Source: Inquilinus limosus
GTDB lineage: Bacteria; Pseudomonadota; Alphaproteobacteria; DSM-16000; Inquilinaceae
Direction: 5' to 3'
Assembly: GCF_002195995.1 (NCBI RefSeq)
Contig: NZ_NHON01000052.1
Location: 1 to 44,796, forward strand
Length of the DNA stretch: 44,796 nucleotides
The first letter of the stretch is position 1. Each line of letters opens with the position of its first letter. The translations under genes and the position numbers were made by a program. Shown one piece after another: positions 18,364-26,815 of the stretch. The notes below the pieces were generated by a model, which saw only the letters and a list, made by a program, of their open reading frames with translations, made no database searches and was not told the origin of the DNA.

Positions 18364-18945
18364 CTATTTCAGGTTCCAGCGGCGGATCACCGGTTCGGTC
18401 AAGTCGTGCTCATAGCCCAGGACGCTGATGCTGGCGGTGTCGAGGACGAAGTTCGCCCCGCCCTCCGGCGGCAAGCCCAGCCATCGTGCCGCCAGCACCC
18501 GCAGGAAATGCGAGCTGGAGAAGGCCACCACGGGGCCGCCGGCCTCGCGGAATTCGCGGATGATGCGGTCCGCCCGCGCCCCGACATCGGCCGCGGCCTC
18601 GCCTTGCGGGCAGCCGTCGCGGAACAGCTGCCAGCCGGGGCGGTCGGCCAGGATCTGCCTGGTGGTCAGCCCCTCATAGGCGCCGTAATCCCATTCGGCC
18701 AGGTCGTCCCTGACCACGGCGCGCGCGCCGAAGCCGGCCAGCTCGCAGGTGGTGCGGGCGCGCTGCGACGGGCTGGTCCAGACGGTGGCGACCGACAGCC
18801 CCTGCAGCCGATCGGCCACCCGGCGAGCCGCCTCTGCCCCCGCCTCTGTCAGCGGGATGTCGGACCGGCCGGTATGCTTGCCGGTGGCGCTCCACTCCGT
18901 CTCCCCGTGGCGGACGAGGGTCAGTTCGGGATAGGGGCTGCTCAT
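18364..18945 (-). CDS. histidine phosphatase (phosphoglycerate-mutase fold)
   Basis: This 193-residue member of the histidine phosphatase superfamily starts at 18945, with AAGGACAGG upstream. The catalytic RHG is at about residues 11-13 in LTLVRHGETEW. The GRSDIPLTEAGAEAARRVADRL stretch, SPSQRARTTCELAG, the acid/base glutamate in WDYGAYEGLT, and the second histidine in VAFSSSHFLRVLAARWLGL complete the pocket. The length suits small-molecule phosphatases of the CobC/GpmB type. It precedes the APH-fold kinase by four bases in one operon. Upstream, a family C repeat separates it from the fec operon. Confidence 0.85.
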   Translation of the reverse strand: MSSPYPELTLVRHGETEWSATGKHTGRSDIPLTEAGAEAARRVADRLQGLSVATVWTSPSQRARTTCELAGFGARAVVRDDLAEWDYGAYEGLTTRQILADRPGWQLFRDGCPQGEAAADVGARADRIIREFREAGGPVVAFSSSHFLRVLAARWLGLPPEGGANFVLDTASISVLGYEHDLTEPVIRRWNLK

Positions 18946-19052
18946 CGCCTGTCCTTCGGTAATGCGCGGTGTTCCGGGCCGGGCCGCGCTCGGGAGCGCA
19001 AGGCTAGCCGCATGCCCGCCGGCCGCCAAGCGCTCCCGCTCCTGCGGAAGCG

Positions 19053-19190
19053 GTCAGAGGTCGTTTGGAAATGCGCTGATGCGAGTCGGCTGGCGGTGGT
19101 TTCGAGAACCGGCGCGCAGCGGACGTTAAAGTCCGTGAGCACCGGAAGCGCAGAAACCGCCGTCAGACGGCCGCAGCAGTAGCATTTACA
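19053..19190. repeat. family C repeat, copy 1
   Basis: This element of about 135 bp is shared with 24493-24630 and, inverted, 28374-28505. The shared core includes GAGTCGGCTGG, GTGGTTTCGAGAACCGG, GTGAGCACCGGAAGCG, AGAAACCGCC and TCAGACGGCCGC. It ends about 10 bp from the stop codon of the binding-protein gene (stop at 19200-19202, minus strand), i.e. directly downstream of that gene. Read from that gene it begins with the hairpin GCCGTCTGACGGC followed by GGTTTCT. Confidence 0.85.
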
Positions 19191-19199
19191 AGCGACCTC

Positions 19200-20309
19200 T
19201 CAAGGATCGAGCGAGACCCAGTACGTGCCGGTGAACGGCACGGCCAGGAAGCGGCGGTTGATCTCCGCCAGCGTCGCCGCGGGGTCGAGGTCGCCGAACA
19301 GCTCCGGCCGGATCCAGCGCGCCATCGCCTCGATGCCGACGATGGCCAGCGGGCCGCCATTGAAGAAGTTCCACAGCGCATGCACCCGCCCCTGGCGCAT
19401 TGCCGCCAGCCCGGCCAGGCCGGGCCCGGAGGCCAGCGCCGCCAGCTTCGCCCGAGCGACCGCCGCATCCACCCCGCTGCCGATGCTGATGCTGCCGGCC
19501 TGGTCGAGCTGCGGCAGGCCGGTGGCGATGTAGACCTCCGGGTCCGCCGCCAGCACGTATTCCGGGTCGAGCTGGCCGCCATTCGGCGTCGGGAACCGGT
19601 CGGCGCCGATGTTGCGGCCACCGACGAGCGTGATGACCTCGCCCAGGCTGCCGCTGCCGGCCGACCAGCAGCAGGCCCACAGGCCGGGATAGGCGTGCAG
19701 CATCACCCGCGGCCCGGGCGGGGCGCCGGCCATGCGGTCGCGGATCCGGCGCAGCCGCTCCTCGCTGAAGGCGATGAAGGATTCCGCCGCCTCCTCCCGC
19801 CCCAGCGCCCGGCCGAGCAGCCGCAGGCTGGGCGCGGTGTGGGTCAGCGGCGACTGGTAGAAATCGACGAAGATCACCGGGATGCCGGCCTGCTCGAAGG
19901 GCGCGGCGACGGCCTCGGGGCTGGTCGCCGCCGCCTGCCAGGCGCTGAAGATCGCCAGGTCCGGTGCCACCGCCAGCGCCTTCTCCATCGAGAAGGTCTC
20001 GCCGCTGCCCAGACCGACCACCGGCAGCTCCGCCACCGCCGGGAAGCGCGCCCTGAACAGGGCATAGGTCGCCGGGTCCTGCTTCTCCAGGTCGCCGCCC
20101 CAGCCGGCCAGCCGCGACACCGGGTCGGGGTCGAGCAGCGCCAGGGTGATCAGCTGGAAGCCCTCGGCCAGCAGGATCCGCCGCGGCTCATGCCCGATCG
20201 TCACCGTCCGGCCGAGGATGTCGGTGACCGTGCGCGGCCATTCGGCCCGGGCCGGCAGCGCCGCCATCAGGGCCAGCAGCAGCGCCGCCCACAGCGCCCG
20301 GCGCCTCAC
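19200..20309 (-). CDS. periplasmic iron-siderophore binding protein (FecB/BtuF type)
   Basis: This is a 369-residue class III substrate-binding protein. The start is a GTG at 20309 whose GTGA overlaps the stop of the receptor gene; it gives VRRRALWAALLLALMAALPARA, a clean Sec signal peptide, so this start is well supported. The mature part begins EWPRTVTDILGRTVTIGHEPRRILLAEG, the hallmark opening of the periplasmic-binding domain, and has SLGEVITLVGGRNIGADRF in the second lobe and DPEVYIATG. It would capture an iron chelate after the TonB receptor has brought it in. No FecCD-type permease or FecE ATPase follows; the next gene downstream is across a family C repeat. An inner-membrane partner must therefore lie elsewhere, possibly the exporter-fold ABC pair. 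Confidence 0.87.
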   Translation of the reverse strand: MRRRALWAALLLALMAALPARAEWPRTVTDILGRTVTIGHEPRRILLAEGFQLITLALLDPDPVSRLAGWGGDLEKQDPATYALFRARFPAVAELPVVGLGSGETFSMEKALAVAPDLAIFSAWQAAATSPEAVAAPFEQAGIPVIFVDFYQSPLTHTAPSLRLLGRALGREEAAESFIAFSEERLRRIRDRMAGAPPGPRVMLHAYPGLWACCWSAGSGSLGEVITLVGGRNIGADRFPTPNGGQLDPEYVLAADPEVYIATGLPQLDQAGSISIGSGVDAAVARAKLAALASGPGLAGLAAMRQGRVHALWNFFNGGPLAIVGIEAMARWIRPELFGDLDPAATLAEINRRFLAVPFTGTYWVSLDP

Positions 20310-22756
20310 CAGTTGTAGCCCAGGGTCAGCTTCACCACGCGGCCGTCGCCGTAGTAGCAGGCGGTCGGGCTGCTGCAGCTGGCGACATAGGTGCGGTCGA
20401 ACAGGTTGGAGGCGTTCAGCGCGACCCGCCAGTTGTCGCGGCCGTAGCTGACCGCCGCGTCGAACACGGTGGAGGCCGGCACCTTCAGCGTGTTGGCGGC
20501 ATCGGCATAGCTGGCGCCGACATAGCGCACGCCGCCGCCGAGGCCGACGCCCTCGAGGCTGCCATGCTGGACCTTGTAGTCGAGCCACAGCGAGCCGAGC
20601 TCCTGCGGCACGCCGATCGGCACCTTGCCCTTGTCGACGTCGTTGCTCTTGGTCACCTCCAGGTCGTAGCGGGTGTAGGAGGCGACCAGGCTCAAGCCCT
20701 CGGCCAGGCTGGCATTGGCCTCCAGCTCCACGCCGCGGGACCGGACCTCGCCGGTCTGCACCTGGTTCAGGATGTTGTTCGGGTCGGTGGTGGTGGTGTT
20801 CTCGCGCCGCAGGTCGAACAGGGCGGCGGAGAAGAAGCTCTCCATCCCCTCCGGCTGGTACTTCACCCCGACCTCGATCTGGTCGCCGGTCTCCGGATCG
20901 AACGGCCGGCCGTAGAAATTGGTGCCGACCACCGGGTTGAAGAAGGTCGAGTAGCTGACATAGGGGGCCAGGCCGAGCGCCGATTTGTAGAGCAGCGCGA
21001 TGCGGCCGGTGAAGGCGCCGTCGCTGGAGGTGGTGCTGGTGTCGTTCAGATGGTTGTCGATCGAGGAGGTGACCCAGTCGTAGCGGCCGGTCGCGGTCAG
21101 GAACCACTGGTCGTCCCAGCTGATCTGGTCCTGCACATAGACGCCGAGCTGGCTCATCACCTGCCGGTTGAGGATGTAGCGCGAGGCCTTGCCGGGGATC
21201 TGGCCGTAATGCGGATGGACGATGTCGAGCGGCGCGGCCGGGCCCGACGCCTGGTCGTCATCGATCTGGTAGCGCTTGTAGTCCAGCCCGACCAGCGCGG
21301 TGTGCTGCAGCGGCCCGGTGTCGAACCGCGCCTCGGCCTGGTTGTCGACGGTGACGAAATTCACCTCGGGCCGGGTCTGGTAGTTCAGGCGGGCCAGCTG
21401 GGTCTGCGCCGCATCGGCATAGCCGACGCCGAACATGCCGTCATGGAACAGGTCGAGATGGGCGAAGCGGAAGTTCTGCCGCACCGTCCAGGTGTCGTCG
21501 AAGCGGTGCTCCAGCTGGTAGCCGATCATCGCCTGGTTGCGGACGAACTTGTCGTAGCCCGGCTCGCTGGTGAACAGGTCGCGCGGGATGCGGCCGAAGC
21601 CGGCCCGCTTCACCGTGCCGACATAGGGCAGGAAGCCCTGCGCCTGGTTCAAATCGTCATGCTGATAGCTGGCCAGGATGGTCAGCGTCGTGTCCTCGTT
21701 CGGCTTCCAGGTCAGGCTGGGGGCGATGAAGCCGCGGAAATCCTCGGCCTTCTCGGTCTCGGTGCCGCCGGAATGGACCAGCGCGGTCACCCGGTACAGC
21801 CACTGGCCGTCCTGGTCCAGCGGGCCGCCGATGTCGAAGGCGCCGAAGGCGCGGCCGTGCTCGTCGATGCCGGCCTCGGCCGAATGCAGCGTCTCCTCCG
21901 GCGGCCGCTTGCTGACCAGGTTGACCAGGCCGCCCGGCGACCCGCCGCCATAGAGGAAGGAGGACGGGCCGCGCAGCTGCTCGATCCGCTCCAGCCCATA
22001 GGGCTCCGCCCGCCAGCCGGCCAGGGCGGTCGAGAACAGCGACAGCCCGTCCCGGAACAGCCCGTCCTGATAGGCCCGGAAGCCGCGGATATAGAACCAG
22101 TCGAAGCGGGAGTCGGTGCCGAAGGGCTGGGCGCGCACGCCGGGGGAATAGCGCAGCGCCTCGTCCACGGTGCGGACCGCCTGGTCCTCCATCTGCGGCC
22201 GGCCGATCACCGAGACCGAGGCCGGCGTCTCGATCAGCGGTGTGTCGGTCTTGCTGCCGGTGGCGCTGCGGCCGGCGACATAGCCGTCGACCGGCCCCCA
22301 GGCCGTGCCGCCGGCGCCGGTGACGACGATCGGGTCCAGCGTCAGCCCGCCGCCGGCCGCATCGCCGCCCGGCACCCGTTCCAGCGTCACCGTGTCGGCG
22401 CCGGTGAAGCGCCAGGTCAGGCCGGTGCCGGACAGCAGGCGGCGCAGCGCCTCGTTGCGCGGCATGGTGCCGGTGACGCCGGGCGAGGCTTCGCCGCGCG
22501 CCAGCTCCGCCGGATACAGCAGCTGCAGCCCGGCGGCGTCGCCGAACTGGGCCAGGGCGGCGGCCAGCGGCCCGGCCGGGATGTCGAAGCGCGTCGCCGG
22601 CGCCGCCTGCGCCACCACGGTGTCCGCCTGGCCGAAGGCGGCGGCGGGCGCCAGCGCCGTGCAGGCCAACAGCATCACGGCCAGCCCGGCGCCTCGATTC
22701 CGGGCCGACATCCCGCCCGCCCTGCCCGGCAAGGCCGTCCGATCACTCTGCATCAT
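20306..22756 (-). CDS. TonB-dependent siderophore receptor with N-terminal signalling domain
   Basis: This 816-residue outer-membrane receptor starts at ATG 22756, or at ATG 22711, which places the signal peptide MSARNRGAGLAVMLLACTALAPAAAFGQ at the very start. In order: signal peptide; STN signalling domain (FDIPAGPLAAALAQFGDAAGLQLLYPAELA to about residue 125), which talks to the FecR-type anti-sigma factor; TonB box LDPIVVTG (about 138); plug with TPLIETPASVSVIGRPQMEDQ, RGFRAYQDGLFRDG and LRGPSSFLYGGGSPGGLVNLVSKRP; a 22-strand barrel; and a C-terminus ending in LGYNW with aromatic last residue. The pattern is of ferrichrome/ferric-hydroxamate receptor types, but the ligand is not certain. 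It lies 106 bp downstream of fecR and overlaps the binding-protein gene by four bases. Confidence 0.92.
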   Translation of the reverse strand: MMQSDRTALPGRAGGMSARNRGAGLAVMLLACTALAPAAAFGQADTVVAQAAPATRFDIPAGPLAAALAQFGDAAGLQLLYPAELARGEASPGVTGTMPRNEALRRLLSGTGLTWRFTGADTVTLERVPGGDAAGGGLTLDPIVVTGAGGTAWGPVDGYVAGRSATGSKTDTPLIETPASVSVIGRPQMEDQAVRTVDEALRYSPGVRAQPFGTDSRFDWFYIRGFRAYQDGLFRDGLSLFSTALAGWRAEPYGLERIEQLRGPSSFLYGGGSPGGLVNLVSKRPPEETLHSAEAGIDEHGRAFGAFDIGGPLDQDGQWLYRVTALVHSGGTETEKAEDFRGFIAPSLTWKPNEDTTLTILASYQHDDLNQAQGFLPYVGTVKRAGFGRIPRDLFTSEPGYDKFVRNQAMIGYQLEHRFDDTWTVRQNFRFAHLDLFHDGMFGVGYADAAQTQLARLNYQTRPEVNFVTVDNQAEARFDTGPLQHTALVGLDYKRYQIDDDQASGPAAPLDIVHPHYGQIPGKASRYILNRQVMSQLGVYVQDQISWDDQWFLTATGRYDWVTSSIDNHLNDTSTTSSDGAFTGRIALLYKSALGLAPYVSYSTFFNPVVGTNFYGRPFDPETGDQIEVGVKYQPEGMESFFSAALFDLRRENTTTTDPNNILNQVQTGEVRSRGVELEANASLAEGLSLVASYTRYDLEVTKSNDVDKGKVPIGVPQELGSLWLDYKVQHGSLEGVGLGGGVRYVGASYADAANTLKVPASTVFDAAVSYGRDNWRVALNASNLFDRTYVASCSSPTACYYGDGRVVKLTLGYNW

Positions 22757-22862
22757 TGTCCCACGCGTCGCGTCCGAGTTAGGAGTGAGACGCAATCGCG
22801 CCGCCCTCGCCGAGATGACGGATCGGCCCTGCCGCCCCCTCACCTCGCGGATCGAAAAAAGT

Positions 22863-23813
22863 TCAGGCCGGCCGCAGCACGACCAGGTAGCGGGTCAGCG
22901 ACACCACGCGCACCGGCAGGGTGCGGGTGATGGCGTCGAGCGCCGCGTCGGGGTCGGAGACGTCGAAGATGCCACTGACCCTGAGCTCGGCCAGCGCGCC
23001 GTCGGTCATCGCCACCGTGCCGCTGCGATAGCGCCCGAGCTCCGCCACCACCTGGCGCAGCGGCCGGTCCTCGAACACCAGCTTGCCGCGCCGCCAGGCA
23101 GTCTCGGCCTGGCCCCCGGCCCGGCGCACGGCGCCGAGCCCGGCGGGGCCGTAGGACACCTGCTCGCCGGCGGCGACCCGGGCCTCCGCCACGCCGTCGG
23201 CCCCTGGCGCGGTGACCGACACCGCGCTTTCCGTCACCGCCACCGTGACCTCGCCGGCCCAGCGATGGACCACGAACTGGGTGCCGAGGGCGGTGCTGCG
23301 ACCCGGCCCGGCGGCGACGCGGAACGGCCGCGCCGGATCCTTCGCCACGGTGAACAGCGCCCGGCCGCGGTCGAGCGAGACCTGCCGCAGCGAGTCCGAG
23401 AAGGCCAGCGACAGGGCCGATCCGGCGTCGAGATCGACCCGCGTGCCGTCTTCCAGCATCACCGTGCGCAGCTCGCCGGTGCCGGTCCAGATGTCGCTGG
23501 TGAGGGCCGCCGGCAGCCCCGTCACCGCCACCGCCCCGCCGAGCCCGGCGAAGGCCAGGCCGCCGGCCAGGACCCGGCGCCGGCCGAACAGCGGCGCCTT
23601 GGCCCGTGATGTCGCGCGGGGCCGCGGATCGGGGATGCGGCCGAGATCCGCCCACAGCCCGGCCAGGGCATCGATCTCGCGGCCATGCGCCGGGTCGGTG
23701 GCCAGCCAGGCCTCGAAGGCGGCGCGGTCGGCGGCCGAGGCCTCGCCGGAATGGATCCGGACGAACCACTCTAATGCCTGATCCCGGGCGGCGGGCTGGA
23801 GATCCATGGTCAT
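22863..23813 (-). CDS. fecR: FecR-type anti-sigma factor / signal transducer
   Basis: This 316-residue single-pass inner-membrane protein has a cytoplasmic N-terminal domain, ALEWFVRIHSGEASAADRAAFEAWLATDPAHGREI, that holds the ECF sigma factor. One hydrophobic span follows at about residues 80-103 (VLAGGLAFAGLGGAVAVTGLPAAL), then the periplasmic FecR domain with LRTVMLEDGTRVDLDAGSAL and VAAGPGRSTALGTQFVV. The C-terminus (FDVSDPDAALDAITRTLPVRV) resembles the STN-binding region. It relays receptor occupancy to the sigma factor. It lies 68 bp downstream of fecI. A TTTTTT run follows its stop directly, which might weaken read-through into the receptor gene. Confidence 0.93.
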   Translation of the reverse strand: MTMDLQPAARDQALEWFVRIHSGEASAADRAAFEAWLATDPAHGREIDALAGLWADLGRIPDPRPRATSRAKAPLFGRRRVLAGGLAFAGLGGAVAVTGLPAALTSDIWTGTGELRTVMLEDGTRVDLDAGSALSLAFSDSLRQVSLDRGRALFTVAKDPARPFRVAAGPGRSTALGTQFVVHRWAGEVTVAVTESAVSVTAPGADGVAEARVAAGEQVSYGPAGLGAVRRAGGQAETAWRRGKLVFEDRPLRQVVAELGRYRSGTVAMTDGALAELRVSGIFDVSDPDAALDAITRTLPVRVVSLTRYLVVLRPA

Positions 23814-23881
23814 GTCTTCGGTCGTTCGCGGCGGTGCCCGTCAGCAAAGACGAGTCCGCCGGGCCCTTCCCTCACCTTCCG

Positions 23882-24397
23882 TCAGTCGAGCAGGTCGCGC
23901 ATGCGGTCGCGGCAATGGGCCAGGGCCTTCATCACATGCTTCTCCACCATGCTCTTCGAGATGCCGAGCCGCGCGGCGATCTCGCCATGGCTCAGCCCGT
24001 TGAATTTGTGCAGCAGGAACACCTCCCGGCATTTCGGCGGCAGCTCCGCCACCGCCCGCTGCAGCAGTTGCAGCCGCTGGCGGTGGTCCAGCACCGCATC
24101 CGCGCCCGGCGCGTCGCAGGGGCGGTCGTCGCCGAGCTCGGCCGGCGCCAGGGTGCGGGCGCGGGCGGCGTCGCTGCGCAGCCGGTCTTTCGCGAGGTTG
24201 TCGGCGATGCGGAACAGATAGGCCTGGGGGTTCTGCAGCTCCGGCACCGCCTCGGCCCGGTGCAGCCGCAGCCAGGTGTCCTGGGCCACGTCTGCCGCCG
24301 CGCTGGGGCTGCCCAGCCGACGGGTCAGATGGCGCAGCAGCTCCTGGTAATGGTGCGTCAGCAGCACCAGCAGCGAGGACCGGTCCTGCTCGGCCAT
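23882..24397 (-). CDS. fecI: ECF sigma factor, FecI type
   Basis: This is a 171-residue extracytoplasmic-function sigma factor. Region 2 spans about residues 10-78 with SAAADVAQDTWLRLHRAE and NPQAYLFRIADNLAKDRLRS (core binding and -10 recognition). Region 4 covers about 112-165 with LPPKCREVFLLHKFNGLSHGEIAARLGISKSMVEKHVMKALAHCRDRM, a textbook helix-turn-helix for -35 recognition. It would direct transcription of the receptor and binding-protein genes when FecR signals ligand. It is first in its operon, and a Fur-type box stands 50 bp upstream, so iron would repress it. Confidence 0.95.
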   Translation of the reverse strand: MAEQDRSSLLVLLTHHYQELLRHLTRRLGSPSAAADVAQDTWLRLHRAEAVPELQNPQAYLFRIADNLAKDRLRSDAARARTLAPAELGDDRPCDAPGADAVLDHRQRLQLLQRAVAELPPKCREVFLLHKFNGLSHGEIAARLGISKSMVEKHVMKALAHCRDRMRDLLD

Positions 24398-24447
24398 CCG
24401 ACCTTGATTTCACCCCCGGAACGAGACCGGCGCGACCTTAGTTCAAA

Positions 24448-24462
24448 TGCAAATCATTCGCA
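24448..24462 (-). promoter_or_regulatory. Fur-type box upstream of fecI
   Basis: TGCAAATCATTCGCA is a 7-1-7 inverted repeat (one mismatch) of the layout used by Fur family repressors. It is embedded in an AT-rich stretch that continues into the perfect palindrome CGCAATTGCG (24460-24469). The spacing of about 50 bp to the fecI start fits a promoter overlap. Confidence 0.65.
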
Positions 24463-24492
24463 ATTGCGGATTTAGCCCCCGTGGTCATTCGC

Positions 24493-24630
24493 TTCTGAGC
24501 CCGTTTGAGAATGCGCTGGTGTGAGTCGGCTGGTGGTGGTTTCGAGAACCGGAGCGCAGCGCACGTTGGTGCGTGAGCACCGGAAGCGGAGAAACCGCCA
24601 TCAGACGGCCGCACCAGGTGCATTATCAAA
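24493..24630. repeat. family C repeat, copy 2
   Basis: It is the closest relative of copy 3, sharing AGCCCGT, GCGCTGGTGTGAGTCGGC, GGTTTCGAGAACCGGAGCGCAGCG, GCGTGAGCACCGGAAGCGGA and GAAACCGCC with it on opposite strands. It ends about 6 bp from the stop codon of the dipeptidase gene (24636-24638), directly downstream of that gene, in the same relative orientation as copy 1 to its gene. Confidence 0.88.
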
Positions 24631-24635
24631 TGGGC

Positions 24636-25700
24636 TCAGTTCCCCCAGGTCCGTTCCAGCACCCCGAACCAGTTCTCGGTGCCGAGCTTGCGCAGCAGCG
24701 CGTCATCGTAGCCATGGGCGCGCAGCGCCTCGAACAGCCGCGGCAGCCCGGCCACGTCCTTGATCGCCGCCGGCACCGTGGCGCCGTCATAGTCGGAGCC
24801 CATGCCGACGCCGTCCTCGCCCAGCCGCTCGATCAGCGCGTCGAGGTGCCGGACCATGACCTCCAGGTCGGTGTCGGCGTTCATCGACCCGTCCGGTCGC
24901 AGGAAGGCGGTGGCGAAGTTGAGGCCGACCATGCCGCGGCTCTCGCGGATCGCGTCGAGCTGCCGGTCGGTCAGGTTGCGGGCATGCGGGCAGACCGAAT
25001 GGGCGTTGGAATGGGTCGCGACCAGCGGCGCCGAGGACAGCTCCGCCACGTCCCAGAAGCCCTTCTCGTTCAGATGCGACAGGTCGATCAGGATGTGGCG
25101 GTCATTGCATTCCCGCACCAGCGCGCGCCCTGCATCGGTCAGGCCAGGCCCCGTGTCCGGCGTGCTCGGGAAGGTGAAGGGCACGCCATGGCCGAAGGCG
25201 TTCGGCCGGCTCCAGACGATGCCGAGCGAGCGCAGCCCGGCGGCATGGAGCAGGTCGAGCATCCGGAAATCGGTGTCGATCGCCTCGCAGCCCTCGATGT
25301 GGAACACCGTGGCCAGCGAGTCGCGGGCGATGGCGGCGCGGATCTCGCCGACGCTGCGGCAGACGCTGAGGCCCCCCGCCCGCTCCAGCCGCAGCAGGAT
25401 CGACGCCATGGCGATGGTCGAGGCCTGGGCGTCGGCCAGCCCCAACTCCGCCGGCAGCGGCACGGTGTAGCTGCCGCCCTTCATCCGGTCGATCGGGCTG
25501 CCGGAGTTCTGCACCGGCGGCGGGAAGATCGCGAACATGCCGCCGACGAAGCCGCCTTTTCGCGCCCGCGGAAGGTCGAGATGGCCGGTCGCGGTGCCCT
25601 CGATGAAAGCCGCCTCTGCCGAAGCGGCATGGGACTTCAGGAGGCGCAGCAGGACGTCATTATGCCCGTCGAAGACAGGAGTAAGCGCAGGCTCGGTCAT
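24636..25700 (-). CDS. membrane dipeptidase family (peptidase M19)
   Basis: This 354-residue zinc enzyme of the renal-dipeptidase family cleaves dipeptides, often with D-residues or dehydro-amino acids. The start at 25700 gives MTEPALTPVFDGHNDVLLRL, where the metal-binding DGHND (11-15) is the family signature. Further ligands and motifs are FHIEGCEAID (bridging Glu), ILIDLSHLNEKGFWDV, VATHSNAHSVCPHARNLTDRQL, and GVGMGSDYDGATVP. No signal peptide is visible, so it is probably cytoplasmic. It lies 82 bp downstream of the LysR gene on the same strand and may be co-transcribed with it. A family C repeat follows the stop. Confidence 0.92.
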   Translation of the reverse strand: MTEPALTPVFDGHNDVLLRLLKSHAASAEAAFIEGTATGHLDLPRARKGGFVGGMFAIFPPPVQNSGSPIDRMKGGSYTVPLPAELGLADAQASTIAMASILLRLERAGGLSVCRSVGEIRAAIARDSLATVFHIEGCEAIDTDFRMLDLLHAAGLRSLGIVWSRPNAFGHGVPFTFPSTPDTGPGLTDAGRALVRECNDRHILIDLSHLNEKGFWDVAELSSAPLVATHSNAHSVCPHARNLTDRQLDAIRESRGMVGLNFATAFLRPDGSMNADTDLEVMVRHLDALIERLGEDGVGMGSDYDGATVPAAIKDVAGLPRLFEALRAHGYDDALLRKLGTENWFGVLERTWGN

Positions 25701-25782
25701 CAGGAGTCCATCGTCTCGGGAGCGCGGCCGGGTCGGCCGGATGTCCGCGAGTTGAGCAGCCCCGGCGCACCCTGGCAAGGCA

Positions 25783-26697
25783 TCATGGCTCGCCCAGCCG
25801 CCGGGCGGCGACGCGCAGCTCGGCGCCCAGCACGTCGAGGAAGGCGCGGGTCTTCGGCGCCAAATGCCGGGCCGAGGGGAACACCGCCTGGACCGGCGAG
25901 GCCGGCGACTGCCACCCCTCCAGCACCCGGACCAGCCGGCCGGCCGCCAGGTCCCCGGCCACGTACCAGATCGACTTCAGCACGATGCCGGCGCCGGCCA
26001 GCGCCGCCTCATGCGCCACCTCGCCGTCATTGCTCATGATCGCGCCGGAGACGGCGACCTCGACCGGCGGCGCGCCCGGGCGGACAAAGCTCCATTCCGT
26101 CATCGGCGGGTCGCCATAGACGATGCAGGCGTGGCCGGCCAGATCCGCCGGCGTCTCCGGCCGGCCGTGCCTGGCCAGATAGTCGGGGGCGGCGCAGGCC
26201 ACCCGCCAGTTCGGCGCCAGCTCCCGCGCCATCAGCGTGCTGTCGGGCAGCGCCGCCTGGCGGATGGCGATGTCGAGGCCGTCCCGCACCAGGTCCAGCA
26301 CCGCGTCGGTGGCGGTCACCTGCACCCGCACTTCCGGGCAATCCGCCTGGAACCGGGCCAGGATCGGGGCGATCCAGCGGCGGGCGAAGGCGGCCGTGGT
26401 GGTCACCCGCAGCAGGCCGCGCGGCCGGCCGTCGCCGCCCACCGCCTCCTGCGCCGCCTCCAGCTCCGCCAGGATGCGCAGCGCCCGCTCGTGGAAGGCA
26501 GCACCCTCCTCCGTCAGGCTGAGCCGCCTTGTGGTGCGCTGCACCAGCCGGGCGCCGAGCGCCGCCTCCAGCCGCGCCAGCCGCTTCGACACCACCGCCA
26601 GCGACAGGCCGAGCTCCCGCGCCGCACCCGACAGGCTGCCGGCGGCGGCGATGCGGGCGAAGACGGCGATATCGGCCAGGTTCTCGATCGCACCCAT
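25783..26697 (-). CDS. LysR-family transcriptional regulator
   Basis: This 304-residue DNA-binding regulator has an N-terminal winged helix: ADIAVFARIAAAGSLSGAARELGLSLAVVSKRLARLEAALGARLVQRTTRRLSLTEEG, residues 8-65. A RBS-like type co-inducer domain follows (LRVTTTAAFARRWIAPILARFQADCPEVRVQV onward). The start at 26697 is the family's usual N-terminus. Its divergent neighbour is the SDR gene at 26816, the classic target layout for LysR proteins. The 118-bp gap holds a weak dyad GTTCT (26720-26724) and AGAAC (26746-26750) that could be part of its operator. The effector is unknown. Confidence 0.92.
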   Translation of the reverse strand: MGAIENLADIAVFARIAAAGSLSGAARELGLSLAVVSKRLARLEAALGARLVQRTTRRLSLTEEGAAFHERALRILAELEAAQEAVGGDGRPRGLLRVTTTAAFARRWIAPILARFQADCPEVRVQVTATDAVLDLVRDGLDIAIRQAALPDSTLMARELAPNWRVACAAPDYLARHGRPETPADLAGHACIVYGDPPMTEWSFVRPGAPPVEVAVSGAIMSNDGEVAHEAALAGAGIVLKSIWYVAGDLAAGRLVRVLEGWQSPASPVQAVFPSARHLAPKTRAFLDVLGAELRVAARRLGEP

Positions 26698-26815
26698 TCT
26701 CAACGATCCGGAAAGAGTGGTTCTCCACGGACGAGTATTATTTCCAGAACGCGGAGGGTCCAGATCTTCGCGACGACCGGCCGAAGGGGCCGGCGGCGAT
26801 GGAAGGAGACGGGCG

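Noticed and set aside
20564-22930. A 788-codon open frame on the plus strand opposite the TonB receptor
   Set aside because: Same low-complexity antisense pattern; the receptor on the minus strand has full domain structure.
26720-26750. LysR operator GTTCT-N21-AGAAC in the gap upstream of the SDR gene
   Set aside because: Five-base arms with a long spacer are weak; mentioned in the LysR entry but not listed as a feature.
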